Shown: positions 1-7,875, numbered from the stretch's first letter. The stretch: 64,000 nt of DNA from Allokutzneria sp. A3M-2-11 16 (GCF_024213555.1 NZ_JANAVO010000020.1:1-64000); one strand, 5' to 3'. Notes: a model not told the origin generated them from the sequence alone. Numbers and translations are program-made.

Positions 1-154
1 AGGGCCGGGGTTTCATCCCGTGCCCCCGAGAGGCCCAAGGGCACGCGCAAGGGGCCCCCAGGTCAAGCCGACCCCCAGGCTGGAAGCCCAGCGCCCCACG
101 CTGGAAGCCCAGCCCACGAAAGCTGGAAGCCCAGCCCGACTGGAAGCCAAACCC
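1..154. repeat. Dispersed repeat with GCTGGA-type palindrome array
   Basis: The first ~112 bases match, in reverse complement, the sequence around 43490-43606 with only a few differences. The inner part is an array of 14-bp units of the form GCTGGAAGCCCAGC at 79-92, 100-113 and 122-135, with a weaker unit near 139-152, spaced 21-22 bp. It lies immediately downstream of the MFS gene stop, so it may act as a 3' structure for that gene. No coding gene is supported here. Confidence 0.75.
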
Positions 155-1714
155 CTAAGACTCAGCCAACCTCTCCCCCGCACTCTGCGTCTTCAACGGA
201 ATCTGCTTGATGAACAAAATAGCCACCAACGCCAACACCGCCATAGGCACACCAATCAAAAACAGCTCACTAGTAGCAACCCCATAAGCACTGCGCACCA
301 CCCCAGCCACCCCCTCCGGCAGCTGCGACAAATTCGGCACCACTCCATGTCCCGACACCGGAATTCCCGCCGCGGCGAAACCTTCAGCCGTCAAAGTGCC
401 GACGCGGTTCGCCAGCACCGCGCCGAGCACGCTCACGCCGATGGAACCGCCGAGGCTGCGGAAGAAGGAGATCGACGAGGTCGCTGCGCCGAGGTCTCTC
501 GGCGGCACGTCGTTCTGCGCCACCAGGACCAGGTTCTGCATGAGCAGGCCGACGCCGAACCCGAGGACCGCCATGAAGCAGCCGAGCAGCACCACCGGGG
601 TGGTCGCGCTGATCGTGCCGAGCAGGCCGAGTCCGGCGATGAGCAGCACGCCGCCGAGCACCAGGTGCGACTTCCACTTGCCGGTGCGGCTGATCAGCTG
701 CCCGGAGACGGTGGACGAGATCAGCATCGCGAAGATCATCGGCAGGCTGAGCAGCCCGGCCTGGGTGGGGGTCTTGCCCAGCGAGAGCTGGAAGTACTGG
801 GACAGGAACACCGTTCCGCCGAACATCGCGACGCCGACCAGGAAGCTCGCGGTGATCGACAGCGTCACCGTGCGGATGCGGAACAGGCTCAGCGGCAGGA
901 CCGGCTCCGGCACGCGGGACTCCACGACCAGCGCCGCGACCAGGATCAGCAGGCCGCCGCCGACGAGGACCACCGTCCACCACGAACCCCACGGGAACTG
1001 GTTGCCCGCCAACGAGGACCACACCAGCAACGTGGAGACCCCGGTCATCAGCAGGGCGGCGCCGAGGTAGTCCACGCGCACCTCCTTGCGCGTGGTCGGC
1101 AGGTTGAGCGTGCGCTGCAGCAGCACGATCGCGACCGCGGTCAACGGGACGCCGATGAAGAAGCACCAGCGCCAGCCGAGCCACGGGGTGTCCACGAGCA
1201 CGCCACCGATCAGCGGTCCGGCGACCGTGCCGACCGCGAACACCGCGCCGAGGATGCCGGAGTACCTGCCCAGCTCCCGCGGCGAGACGATCGTGGCCAG
1301 GATGACTGGGGCGAGCGCGGTGAGCCCGCCCGCGCCGACGCCCTGCACGATCCGGCTGACCAGCAGCACGTCGATGCCCTGGGACAGGCCCGCGACCAGC
1401 GAGCCGACCAGGAACAGCCCGAGCGAGAGCTGGACGAGCAGCTTCTTGCTGTAGAGGTCGGAGAGCTTGCCCCACAAGGGAACCGTGGCCGTCATGGCCA
1501 GCAGCTCGGTGGTCACCACCCAGGTGTAGGCCGACTGCGAACCGCCCAGGTCGGAGATGATCCTGGGCAGCGCGTTGGCCACCACGGTGGAGGCGAGGAT
1601 GGACACGAACATGCCCATCATCAGCCCGGACAGCGCCTGGAGCACGACGCGGCGGCCGGGCTCCCGGTGCTCCTGCCGGGGCGCCGGTGGTGGCGCGGTC
1701 GCGGTGCTGGTCAT
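155..1714 (-). CDS. MFS drug-efflux transporter, DHA2 (EmrB/QacA) family
   Basis: A 519-residue integral membrane protein, expected to export drugs or metabolites by proton antiport. About 14 hydrophobic segments are visible. The first helix region (LSGLMMGMFVSILASTVV) and the loop with WGKLSDLYSKK (motif A-like) are typical of the 14-TM DHA2 class, and the length is normal. The reading frame stays open further upstream, but the ATG at 1714 is chosen because it overlaps the stop of the TetR gene by four bases (ATGA), implying translational coupling. The pair forms a repressor-pump operon, so the substrate is probably the TetR ligand; it cannot be read from sequence. Confidence 0.9.
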   Translation of the reverse strand: MTSTATAPPPAPRQEHREPGRRVVLQALSGLMMGMFVSILASTVVANALPRIISDLGGSQSAYTWVVTTELLAMTATVPLWGKLSDLYSKKLLVQLSLGLFLVGSLVAGLSQGIDVLLVSRIVQGVGAGGLTALAPVILATIVSPRELGRYSGILGAVFAVGTVAGPLIGGVLVDTPWLGWRWCFFIGVPLTAVAIVLLQRTLNLPTTRKEVRVDYLGAALLMTGVSTLLVWSSLAGNQFPWGSWWTVVLVGGGLLILVAALVVESRVPEPVLPLSLFRIRTVTLSITASFLVGVAMFGGTVFLSQYFQLSLGKTPTQAGLLSLPMIFAMLISSTVSGQLISRTGKWKSHLVLGGVLLIAGLGLLGTISATTPVVLLGCFMAVLGFGVGLLMQNLVLVAQNDVPPRDLGAATSSISFFRSLGGSIGVSVLGAVLANRVGTLTAEGFAAAGIPVSGHGVVPNLSQLPEGVAGVVRSAYGVATSELFLIGVPMAVLALVAILFIKQIPLKTQSAGERLAES

Positions 1715-2355
1715 GAGTTCCCCCTGGTTGGTCTGTGCGCGGGCACGGGCAGCCCGGCGCCGAGCGAGTCGATGGCGGCGCGGATCAGCTCGGCGGCCGG
1801 TCGCCGTCCGCCGTGGTGCGCCCAGAGCTTGATCGCGGACTTGACCGCCGCGCCGAAGGCGGCGAACAGCAGCGCGGGGTAGAGGTCCTCGGTGCCGTGG
1901 AGGCCGGTGCGCTCGGCGATCGCGTCGATCATCTTCCGCTCGCCGCTGAGCTGGCCGGAGACGACCCGCGCCATCAGGGCCGGGTGCCTGTCGACGATGG
2001 CGAAGCGGCTCAGCCACTCCTCGCGGTTCTCGTCGAAGAGGACCAGTTCCTCGGACATCATCCACAGCAGGGCGTCGAGTGGGCCGAGGTCGGCGGGCGC
2101 GTCCAGGAACCGCCGGACGAGCTGCTCACCGCGCTGTTCGGACTCCGGGTAGGCGACCAGGATCGCGTCCTCTTTGGACGGGAAGTAGTTGAAGAACGTC
2201 CTCGGCGAGACGCCCGCCTCGGCGCTGATGTCCTCGGCGGTGACGTTGTCCAGCCCGCGCTCGGCCACCAGGCGCAGGGCGGCCTTGGCCAGTGCCCGGT
2301 GCGTCTCCAGCTTCTTGCGGGCGCGCAGGCCCATCCCCTGGTCGGTCGGTGACAT
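1711..2355 (-). CDS. TetR/AcrR family repressor of the adjacent MFS pump
   Basis: A 214-residue regulator with an N-terminal TetR DNA-binding domain at about residues 10-60 (VTAEDISAEAGVSPRTFFNYFPSKED contains the HTH and the conserved FFNYFPSKE). The C-terminal half is the variable ligand-binding/dimerisation domain. It is first in a two-gene operon with the DHA2 pump. Two tandem perfect palindromes lie just upstream of its start (2378-2407), which suggests autoregulation of the operon. The ligand is unknown. Confidence 0.9.
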   Translation of the reverse strand: MSPTDQGMGLRARKKLETHRALAKAALRLVAERGLDNVTAEDISAEAGVSPRTFFNYFPSKEDAILVAYPESEQRGEQLVRRFLDAPADLGPLDALLWMMSEELVLFDENREEWLSRFAIVDRHPALMARVVSGQLSGERKMIDAIAERTGLHGTEDLYPALLFAAFGAAVKSAIKLWAHHGGRRPAAELIRAAIDSLGAGLPVPAHRPTRGNS

Positions 2356-2377
2356 GCGACCACGCTAGCAAAAATCT

Positions 2378-2407
2378 TGCAGTCTCTGCACAGTTGCAGT
2401 CTCTGCA
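2378..2407. promoter_or_regulatory. Tandem TetR operators upstream of the TetR-MFS operon
   Basis: Two identical copies of TGCAG-TCT-CTGCA, each a perfect 5+3+5 inverted repeat, at 2378-2390 and 2395-2407. Their 17-bp spacing would let two repressor dimers bind. They sit 23-52 bp upstream of the TetR start codon, where a promoter should be. Assignment to this TetR is by position only. Confidence 0.65.
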
Positions 2408-2429
2408 CGTTTGTGCGGCCGCGCACACG

Positions 2430-2476
2430 CGCAACGGGGGCACCACCGCGCGACCCGCGGTGGTGCCCCCGTTGCG
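2430..2476 (-). terminator. Strong stem-loop terminator of lsr2
   Basis: A perfect 21-bp GC-rich inverted repeat with a 5-nt loop (arms 2430-2450 and 2456-2476), starting 16 bases after the lsr2 stop on the minus strand. There is no U tract, which is usual for actinobacterial terminators. It separates lsr2 from the TetR operon transcribed the same way. Confidence 0.8.
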
Positions 2477-2492
2477 AGGACTGGGTGTTCGC

Positions 2493-2837
2493 CTAGTTCT
2501 TGGACGCCTCGAAAGCCTGGATGACGTTGCTCGGGATACGGCCCCGGTCGGAGACCTCGTGCCCGTTCGCCTTGGCCCAGTCGCGGATCGCGCGGGTCTC
2601 GTCCTTGCTGCGGGTCGAACCGGCCCGGCCCGGCGCGGTGCCCCGCTTCGCCCGGCCGCCGACCCGGCGCGCGGCGTCGACGTACTGCGCGAACGCGTCC
2701 CGCAGCTTCGCCGAGTTCTCCTCGTTCAGGTCGATCTCGTAAGCGACGCCGTCAATGGCGAACTCGACGCGCGAGATGTCCTCGCTACTGGTTCCGTCCA
2801 GGTCATCAATGAGCTGGACGATGGTGAGCTGAGCCAT
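2493..2837 (-). CDS. lsr2: Lsr2-like nucleoid-associated protein
   Basis: A 114-residue protein with the full Lsr2 layout: an N-terminal beta-rich dimerisation domain (about 1-60, starting MAQLTIVQLIDDLDG) and a C-terminal DNA-binding domain (about 75-114) ending SDRGRIPSNVIQAFEASKN. The RGR tripeptide is the AT-hook-like minor-groove contact. Lsr2 is the actinobacterial H-NS analogue that bridges DNA and silences AT-rich or acquired genes. The AT-richer cargo genes at 7.9-9.9 kb would be natural targets. It is monocistronic with its own terminator. Many actinomycetes carry several Lsr2 paralogues, so this may not be the only one. Confidence 0.95.
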   Translation of the reverse strand: MAQLTIVQLIDDLDGTSSEDISRVEFAIDGVAYEIDLNEENSAKLRDAFAQYVDAARRVGGRAKRGTAPGRAGSTRSKDETRAIRDWAKANGHEVSDRGRIPSNVIQAFEASKN

Positions 2838-3187
2838 GATGTGCCCCCGTGAAGGTGTGGTCAGGTCGGGTTTGGCCGGTTATGTCGCCCCGTTGGGCGC
2901 GACAGTAGCAAATAACCCGCGCGGGGTTCGACATAGCCCGTCCCGCTTTTGCGCCGGGCGCCACCGTCGCATTCACGGACACGGCACCCGCCCTGGACCG
3001 TCGTCCGGGGTCAACCCCGTGGTCACGGCGTTGCGCACCGGCTGGGCGTCGGCCCTGATCGAAATGTGGAGGAAATCCCTCAATTGATTAGCGCGGCGGG
3101 CGCGCCGGACCCCGACCCCGTCTCACGTTATGTCACCTTGTCGCGATTGCGGGCGGCCCCGCAATCGCAACAGCGCGGCATAACGCC
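2838..3187. other. Intergenic region upstream of lsr2
   Basis: About 350 bp without a convincing gene. It should hold the lsr2 promoter near its left end and the terminator of the alpha/beta hydrolase at its right end (3126-3185). A short plus-strand open frame (2836-3087) has no recognisable domain and is probably chance. Confidence 0.5.
3126..3185 (-). terminator. Nested stem-loop downstream of the hydrolase gene
   Basis: An 11-bp perfect stem with a 4-nt loop (arms 3143-3153 and 3158-3168, GCGATTGCGGG and its complement) sits inside an outer 7-bp repeat (CGTTATG at 3126-3132, CATAACG at 3179-3185). It starts 2 bases after the hydrolase stop on the minus strand, so it is a likely terminator. 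Confidence 0.7.
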
Positions 3188-4144
3188 TCAGCCGAAGAAC
3201 CTGCGCAGTTCGTCGAGGACCGCGCGCGGCTGTTCCTCCGCGAGGTAGTGACCGCTGCCCGCGACCTTGACCACCCGGAAGTCCGTCGCCTGTTTCGGCA
3301 GGACCTGACTCAGGCCATCGTGGCCGAGGCTGCCATTGACCAGGCCGAGCAGTGGGACGGACACCTTGGGATAGCCCTTCACGTCCTCGATGTCCTGGTT
3401 GAACGTCTGGTACCAGCCGTTGCCGCCGCGGATCGCGTCCGGGGTGGCGTAGGCCCGCGCGAACACCTGCCGCGCCCGTTCGTCCACGCTGGCCTGGTCC
3501 ACGAGCATCCGGCCGAGCATCCAGTCCAGCATCTCCCGGGACCGGCCGCTCACCAGCTGCTCCGGCAGCCCCTCGACCTGGTTGAAGGCGAACCACCACA
3601 GGTGCGCGGCGCCCTTGGGGTCCGGCAGCAGCGTCAGCTGCCGCAGGCTCTCGTCCGGGTGCGGCACGTCGAGCAGCGCGAGCCTGCGCACCGCGGCCGG
3701 GTGGTTCGCGGCGAGGCTGTGGGCCACCATCGCGCCGATGTCGTGCCCGGCCAGGTTGACCTTGTCGTGGCCGAGCCTGCCGATCAGCGCGTGGATGTCG
3801 GCGGCCATGGTCTTCTTGTCGTACCCGACCCGCGGCTTGGCCGAGCCGCCCATGCCGCGCAGGTCCACCGCGATCACCCGGTAGTTCTTCGCCAGCTCCG
3901 GCATCACCTTGCGGTACTGCCACCAGGTCTGCGGCCACCCCGGCAGCAGGACGAGCGGTTCCCCCCGCCCGCCGACGACGTAGTGCAGCCGCGTGCCGTT
4001 GACGTCCGCGTGCTCGCTTCGGAAGTCCCCGGGCAGCGAGCGGGCGAGCGCGCCGTCCGACAACGCGTCCGGCGTGCCCGCACCGGTGCTGAGCACCAGC
4101 ACGGCCGCGACGACTCCGGCCTTGAGGCGTAAGGACCAGCCCAT
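3188..4144 (-). CDS. Secreted alpha/beta hydrolase, epoxide-hydrolase-like
   Basis: A 318-residue alpha/beta-fold hydrolase with a predicted N-terminal signal peptide (hydrophobic run VVAAVLVLSTGAGTPDA after a basic start). The nucleophile elbow reads AGHDIGAMVAHS, with Asp as nucleophile as in epoxide hydrolases and dehalogenases. The oxyanion motif is LLPGWPQTWWQY, and the catalytic His is in GSGHYLAEEQP. The ATG at 4144 is preceded by AAAGGAGT, a strong ribosome-binding site; the open frame extends further but reads through the TetR gene. The upstream TetR gene and a GATCGATC palindrome in the 62-bp gap suggest direct repression. The substrate is unknown. Confidence 0.85.
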   Translation of the reverse strand: MGWSLRLKAGVVAAVLVLSTGAGTPDALSDGALARSLPGDFRSEHADVNGTRLHYVVGGRGEPLVLLPGWPQTWWQYRKVMPELAKNYRVIAVDLRGMGGSAKPRVGYDKKTMAADIHALIGRLGHDKVNLAGHDIGAMVAHSLAANHPAAVRRLALLDVPHPDESLRQLTLLPDPKGAAHLWWFAFNQVEGLPEQLVSGRSREMLDWMLGRMLVDQASVDERARQVFARAYATPDAIRGGNGWYQTFNQDIEDVKGYPKVSVPLLGLVNGSLGHDGLSQVLPKQATDFRVVKVAGSGHYLAEEQPRAVLDELRRFFG

Positions 4145-4156
4145 ACCGACTCCTTT

Positions 4157-4173
4157 AATAGATCGATCGTTCC
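4157..4173. promoter_or_regulatory. Candidate TetR operator in front of the hydrolase
   Basis: The sequence AATAGATCGATCGTTCC contains the perfect palindrome GATCGATC (4161-4168). It lies just upstream of the hydrolase ribosome-binding site, between the TetR gene and its presumed target. Confidence 0.5.
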
Positions 4174-4206
4174 AGAAAAAGGGCAGCACAAAGGACGCCC
4201 GGAGTA

Positions 4207-4785
4207 TCAGTTGAGCAGCGTCAGCGCCTGCTCGACCGCGTCGGTCAACCGGCGCCGGTTGCCGGTCCTGGCGATCACCTGGAGGCCCTGCAGGAAGGTC
4301 ACCAGGAACCGGGCGATGGCTCGCGGATCGCGGTCCCCGGCCAGCTCGCCCTGGCTCTGCGCCCGGATCAGCCCGCCGGTGAGCGCCGTCTCGATCGCGT
4401 CGTGACTGGCGTCGACGCGGCGCGCGGCCTGCTGGTCGTGCGGCAGGCACTCGACCGCCGTGTTGGTGACCATGCAGCCCTTGCGTTCCTCGTCGGCGAG
4501 GGCGTTCTCCACGAAGGACCGCAGCACCGCGCGGACCGCGGGCAGCGCGGGCCCCGACTGGGACAGCGCGGCGAGCGTGGTGCCGTCCATGCCCTCGCAG
4601 TAGCGGTCGAGGGCGCTCAGGTACAGCTCGTGCTTGCTGCCGAACGTGGCGTAGATGCTGGCCCGGCCGATGCCCAGGTGGTCGACGAGGTCCTGCATCG
4701 AGGTGGCCTCGTAGCCCCGCCGCCAGAACAGCTCCATCGCCGCCCGCAGCGCCACATCGGGGTCGAACTCCTTGGTCCTGCCCAT
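4207..4785 (-). CDS. TetR/AcrR family transcriptional regulator
   Basis: A 192-residue TetR-type repressor. The DNA-binding domain covers about residues 8-58 with the helix-turn-helix near SMQDLVDHLGIGRASIYATFGSKHE. The conserved Cys-containing stretch RKGCMVTNTAVE, seen in the AcrR/TetR_C_16-like subgroup, follows in the ligand domain. The start MGRTKEFDPD at 4785 is chosen because the family begins this way; the open frame upstream runs into palindromic repeats. It lies upstream of, and co-oriented with, the secreted hydrolase, which it probably controls. Confidence 0.88.
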   Translation of the reverse strand: MGRTKEFDPDVALRAAMELFWRRGYEATSMQDLVDHLGIGRASIYATFGSKHELYLSALDRYCEGMDGTTLAALSQSGPALPAVRAVLRSFVENALADEERKGCMVTNTAVECLPHDQQAARRVDASHDAIETALTGGLIRAQSQGELAGDRDPRAIARFLVTFLQGLQVIARTGNRRRLTDAVEQALTLLN

Positions 4786-4850
4786 GACGCAGACTGTAGC
4801 AACTCTGGAACGCTCGGTCCAGTAACCCTCGCACTCCGCCGCGCTTATTC

Positions 4851-4900
4851 CCTGAACGGGTCGTTCGGGGCGTTGAGGTCCCTGAACGGGTCGTTCGGGG
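4851..4900. repeat. Palindromic repeat pair, 30-bp period (left side of AICE)
   Basis: Two copies of CCTGAACGGGTCGTTCGGGG at 4851-4870 and 4881-4900. Each is an imperfect inverted repeat (TGAACG...CGTTCG), and they start exactly 30 bp apart. The unit is the reverse complement of units in the array at 18363-18503, on the other side of the integrated element, so both belong to one chromosomal repeat family that pre-dates the insertion. Confidence 0.75.
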
Positions 4901-4903
4901 CAT

Positions 4904-4949
4904 CTAACGCCCCAAAGGCGAAGTCTCATTTGGTTGCATAACTGTGACC
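4904..4949. other. Candidate attL of the integrative element
   Basis: Positions 4904-4924 match 18218-18238 in direct orientation at 15 of 21 bases, ending in a perfect 8-bp repeat GGCGAAGT (4917-4924 and 18231-18238). The inward arm (GTCTCATTTG... to about 4949) is the inverted counterpart of the arm beside the integrase gene (18187-18214). This is the expected half-site geometry of a serine-integrase attP. The exact crossover bases cannot be fixed from one sequence. Confidence 0.55.
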
Positions 4950-5006
4950 TGCTTCAGACGCCGCGCGGATGTCGCCAGGAGCTGGGTTGCGCACGTCGGC
5001 CGTTCT

Positions 5007-5576
5007 TCACTTCTGAGGCGGACGAGCTTGGCTGACTGCATCGGCCAAGGCCACTGGCGCAACGTCCTCGTTACGCGTCACGGGGTAGGTCAGCGTCGTC
5101 AGCCGAGCCCACAGCAGCCGATCAGCGGCTGTTGCCTCGCCCTGCCGTTCCACCGTGATCTGGTGATCAGCCACAGCGGTGGCGAGTCGCAGCAGGGCCG
5201 ACTGGGCACCTTCGAACGTGAGATCCCCCGTAAGTTGGCGTACGCGGTGCACGATCTGTTCGAGGCGTAGGACGACCCGCGACCGAAACGTCAACGCACG
5301 CCCCTTCCAGCGCTCGTATTCAGCGACGGCATCACACCGTTGCCGCTCGGTGATCACACCAGCCTGGAAGGCTGCTCGGACCTCGCGAAGTTCAGCGTTG
5401 CGGTGGGCAAAGGTGATCTCGATCGTGCGATAGATCGACTTCAAGACGCGATGGGTCTGGATGACGCGTTCGTCAGTGATCATGGCCCGCCAGCGGGTGA
5501 CGTCCGGCGACCGTAGTTCGATGCCGATCAGCTCTTCGGCTGTGATGTCATCATCAGGCTCATATGGCAGCCGCAT
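5007..5576 (-). CDS. Hypothetical protein of the AICE left end
   Basis: A 189-residue soluble, charged, mostly helical protein (residues about 60-150 look coiled-coil-like) with no signal peptide, membrane segment or motif I recognise. It is the last gene of a minus-strand trio (6159 to 5007) reading toward the left end of the element, with an 11-base gap to the preceding small gene. Proteins of this kind accompany actinomycete integrative elements, but I cannot assign a function. Confidence 0.7.
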   Translation of the reverse strand: MRLPYEPDDDITAEELIGIELRSPDVTRWRAMITDERVIQTHRVLKSIYRTIEITFAHRNAELREVRAAFQAGVITERQRCDAVAEYERWKGRALTFRSRVVLRLEQIVHRVRQLTGDLTFEGAQSALLRLATAVADHQITVERQGEATAADRLLWARLTTLTYPVTRNEDVAPVALADAVSQARPPQK

Positions 5577-5587
5577 GCCTTCTTCCT

Positions 5588-5815
5588 TCAGGCTTCAGCC
5601 GTTCCGGGTGCAGTACCTGGCGCCGAGTGGCCAGGAGCGCGATAGCGGCGTTGGTCCATGAACTCGATCAGCACATCATTTGCCGAATCGTCTCCGGCGT
5701 CCACATTGGACATGAACAACGCGAACAGTGCGCGGGCGGCGCTATCCTGGCAGTCGATCACTGGCTCAGCGAGTCGGCTCTGCGTGCTCGGCTTGTCGAG
5801 TGGATGGCTGTTCAT
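5588..5815 (-). CDS. Small hypothetical protein in AICE
   Basis: A 75-residue acidic protein beginning MNSHPLDKPSTQSRLAEP, with a Pro/Gly/Ala-rich tail. The start at 5815 is chosen because its ATG overlaps the stop of the upstream gene by four bases (ATGA). The open frame extends upstream antisense to nothing useful. No domain is recognised; it is coupled to both neighbours in the left-end trio. Confidence 0.6.
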   Translation of the reverse strand: MNSHPLDKPSTQSRLAEPVIDCQDSAARALFALFMSNVDAGDDSANDVLIEFMDQRRYRAPGHSAPGTAPGTAEA

Positions 5816-6159
5816 CGCGCACCCTCTGGGAAGTTGCGCAGAACGCCGAGGCAGCCAACGCACGGTCGGCCGGACGGTGCTGACATGGGCAATGGTTCGA
5901 CAATGTGCCCGCACAGGGCGACATAGCGCCCGGCGGGCTGGCCCTTGTGGAACGACGTGTCGGTGACGTGGTGCTCCCGCCCGTCGTACCCGCATGTGAT
6001 CGCGTTGGCATAGATCCGCTTCTGCGGCTCCAGCGGCCTGGAAGCCAACAAGCGCTGCCGGGTCGGGATCGCGCGAACTAGGTCGATGAGAGTCCACGTA
6101 CCGGTTGCGAGCGTGACGAGCGCCAGCGGGGCCAACGCCCACCATCCTTCTTGCGTCAT
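5812..6159 (-). CDS. Small membrane protein with Cys/His cluster
   Basis: A 115-residue protein from ATG 6159 (MTQEGWWALAPL). One N-terminal membrane helix (about 6-28) is followed by a cytoplasmic-looking tail with CGYDGREHH, CGHIVEP and PCVGCLG. Together these supply four Cys and several His residues and look like a small zinc-binding module. It is first in the leftmost operon of the element and overlaps the next start by ATGA. An upstream start (6258) would add a non-hydrophobic leader, which I consider less likely. Function unknown. Confidence 0.6.
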   Translation of the reverse strand: MTQEGWWALAPLALVTLATGTWTLIDLVRAIPTRQRLLASRPLEPQKRIYANAITCGYDGREHHVTDTSFHKGQPAGRYVALCGHIVEPLPMSAPSGRPCVGCLGVLRNFPEGAR

Positions 6160-6261
6160 CGCAGCCCCTCGCAGAGTGGATGTCCAGGCGGCGCCATAGG
6201 GGAGTTCGGAGCCATCGGCCGTCGGACACGGTCGGGCATCCGTGCCAAGACGGGTCATGCT

Positions 6262-6279
6262 CGACTAAAATCAGCGTGT
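6262..6279. promoter_or_regulatory. Shared AICE regulatory motif, copy 1
   Basis: CGACTAAAATCAGCGTGT lies in the 204-bp gap between the divergent genes at 6159 and 6364. A near copy, CGACTAAATCAGCTTGT, lies at 12315-12331 in the divergent control region of the transfer operon. Recurrence at the two divergent promoters of the element suggests one operator, probably for an XRE repressor of the element. Confidence 0.5.
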
Positions 6280-6363
6280 CTCAGGCGCTCATTTCGTCGC
6301 CAGGTCGCGCCGGGGACACGTTGGGGACACTCCGAGGCCAGGCAGTTGGGAAGGGGCGGTGAG

Positions 6364-7530
6364 ATGACAGCCAGTGATCAACGCGAGGGCTCTCCGCGTA
6401 CGGTTCTTGAGCTAAAGATCCGCCAGCGAAATCAGACACTTGCGGAGTTCGCCACGGCCGCCGAAGAGTTCGCACGCACCTTCGGAGAACCGGGTTCGAT
6501 CAGCGAGCGGCACTTGAAGCGCTTGATCGCTGGATGCAAGTCGGACGGTTCTCCGGTCGGTCGGCCTCGTCCGGCCACGGTGCGGCTGCTTGAACGAATG
6601 CTGGACCTCACCATTGATGAGCTGCTATCTCCGCCCGACACGCTACGGCGGGCCGACACTGGGGACGTGGAGCTAAAGCAGCAGTTGAGCGCTGCCCGCC
6701 GAGTGAATGCCGAAATCCTGACCTTGATACACGACCAACTCAACACCGTTCGTCACCTTGATCGACAGTTGGGCGCAACCACGGCGCACGATGAGGTAGC
6801 GATCAAGATTCGGCAGCTCATGCGCCTACGGTCACATAGCCTGACTCCGAGAATTCGTGAACGACTCGCGGCACTGCTTGCCGAGTTCGGCACGCTTGCT
6901 GGGTGGCAGGCGCTTGATATGGGCTCCGTGGCTAACGCGTGGCAGTTCTACGAACAAGCTAGAGACGCAGCCCGCGAAACCGAAGATGTGGCATTCGAAG
7001 TACACAGTGCCGCCGAACAAGCCTTCGTTTTAATCGAGGTCAACGAGGCAGCGTCCGCCGTTGAGCTGCTGCACAACGCCGAGCGGCGCGGCCAACGTGT
7101 CATCAGCCCCCTGCTCCAATCCTGGCTTGCAGCCGCGCACGGCGAAGCACTCGCGGCAGACGGAAAGCGATCGGCAAGCTTGCGTGCTTTCGACCGCGCA
7201 TCGACGCTACTGCCGACAGATGTATCCACAATGGACGGGCCATTTGTGGTGCTCGACCCTGTACATCTCGCGCGATGGCGCGGGCATGCCCTCGCGCGCA
7301 TCGGCGAACCGGAAGCGGTCGACGTTCTTTCATCTGCACTGAATTGCCTTGACCCTACGTTCACCCGAGCTGAGGCGGGACTGCGGGTCGACTTGGCAAC
7401 AGCTTTCCTGGCCATGGGCGAGCGCGAACAAGGCCGCGCACACGCGGCTCGTGCGCGTACGTTGGCAGCCGAGATCGGATCGGTGCGCCAGCAACGGCGG
7501 ATTGCCCAGCTCCGCGAACTGGCGAGCTAG
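6364..7530 (+). CDS. HTH-type regulator with TPR-like C-terminal domain
   Basis: A 388-residue cytoplasmic protein. The N-terminal part (about 12-85) looks like a divergent helix-turn-helix (LAEFATAAEEFARTF... SERHLKRLIAGC) followed by the family-typical TIDELLSPP. The rest is helical, with repeats resembling tetratricopeptide units (AWQFYEQARDAARE, AVELLHNAERRG, GRAHAARARTLAAEIGS). The C-terminal two thirds is clearly paralogous to the protein at 10520-11647. The ATG at 6364 follows the purine-rich GGGAAGGGGCGGTGAG. Such XRE-TPR proteins often sense peptides or control element transfer; the role here is inferred. Confidence 0.75.
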   Translation: MTASDQREGSPRTVLELKIRQRNQTLAEFATAAEEFARTFGEPGSISERHLKRLIAGCKSDGSPVGRPRPATVRLLERMLDLTIDELLSPPDTLRRADTGDVELKQQLSAARRVNAEILTLIHDQLNTVRHLDRQLGATTAHDEVAIKIRQLMRLRSHSLTPRIRERLAALLAEFGTLAGWQALDMGSVANAWQFYEQARDAARETEDVAFEVHSAAEQAFVLIEVNEAASAVELLHNAERRGQRVISPLLQSWLAAAHGEALAADGKRSASLRAFDRASTLLPTDVSTMDGPFVVLDPVHLARWRGHALARIGEPEAVDVLSSALNCLDPTFTRAEAGLRVDLATAFLAMGEREQGRAHAARARTLAAEIGSVRQQRRIAQLRELAS

Positions 7531-7875
7531 CCATCGACTGATTGTCTATGGCAAGCAACGCTCTGTTTCTAGCCGCAGGACGAAAAAGAATTACTTCTCC
7601 AAGAGAATTGAATATCGATCCCCGCCGTCGACTTCCTGCCATCCGAATCAGCCATTAGCCATTTTCTTGGACTGGAGAAAACTTCGAGCAAGGTGGTCAA
7701 AACGTTTGACCGGAGACGCCAAATCGTGACCAAGTTTACTTGACTGCCCCATGCCGGTCGGGTAAACCAAAAGAGGATGCTAAAAGCGTCCAGCGGTTCG
7801 GTCACTAGCTCAGCTCTAGGAGTTGGGCAGCAGTGATAATTGTCGGCTTCGGCCGTTCACTTCGGTGAGACTCGC
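7531..7875. other. AT-richer intergenic region before SLATT-RT module
   Basis: 345 bp with no supported ORF. It contains a perfect hairpin (GGTCAAA-ACG-TTTGACC, 7695-7711) and a possible promoter (7740-7768). Some defence reverse transcriptases use an adjacent non-coding RNA template, so this is where such an RNA could lie, but I see no retron-like msr/msd structure. Confidence 0.4.
7740..7768 (+). promoter_or_regulatory. Possible promoter of the SLATT-RT operon
   Basis: TTGACT (7740-7745) is followed after 17 bp by TAAACC (7763-7768). The -35 box is good and the -10 box weak. It lies about 110 bp upstream of the SLATT start. Confidence 0.3.

Noticed and set aside
20-1882. Long open frame antisense to the MFS transporter
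   Set aside because: Low-complexity Arg/Gln/Ala/His composition and full overlap with a recognisable transporter on the other strand; a GC-rich shadow frame.
4851-4900. CRISPR array
   Set aside because: Units are palindromes with ~10-bp, similar spacers and no cas genes; same for 18363-18503 and 43408-43535.
3188-4903. 571-residue frame fusing the TetR region to the hydrolase
   Set aside because: The first 250 residues are an out-of-frame reading of the TetR gene; the hydrolase has its own signal peptide and ribosome-binding site at 4144.
7780-7835. tRNA-like stretch (CACTAGCTCAGCTCTAGGAG)
   Set aside because: It resembles a D-arm, but I find no matching acceptor, anticodon or T arms, so it is not called as a tRNA.
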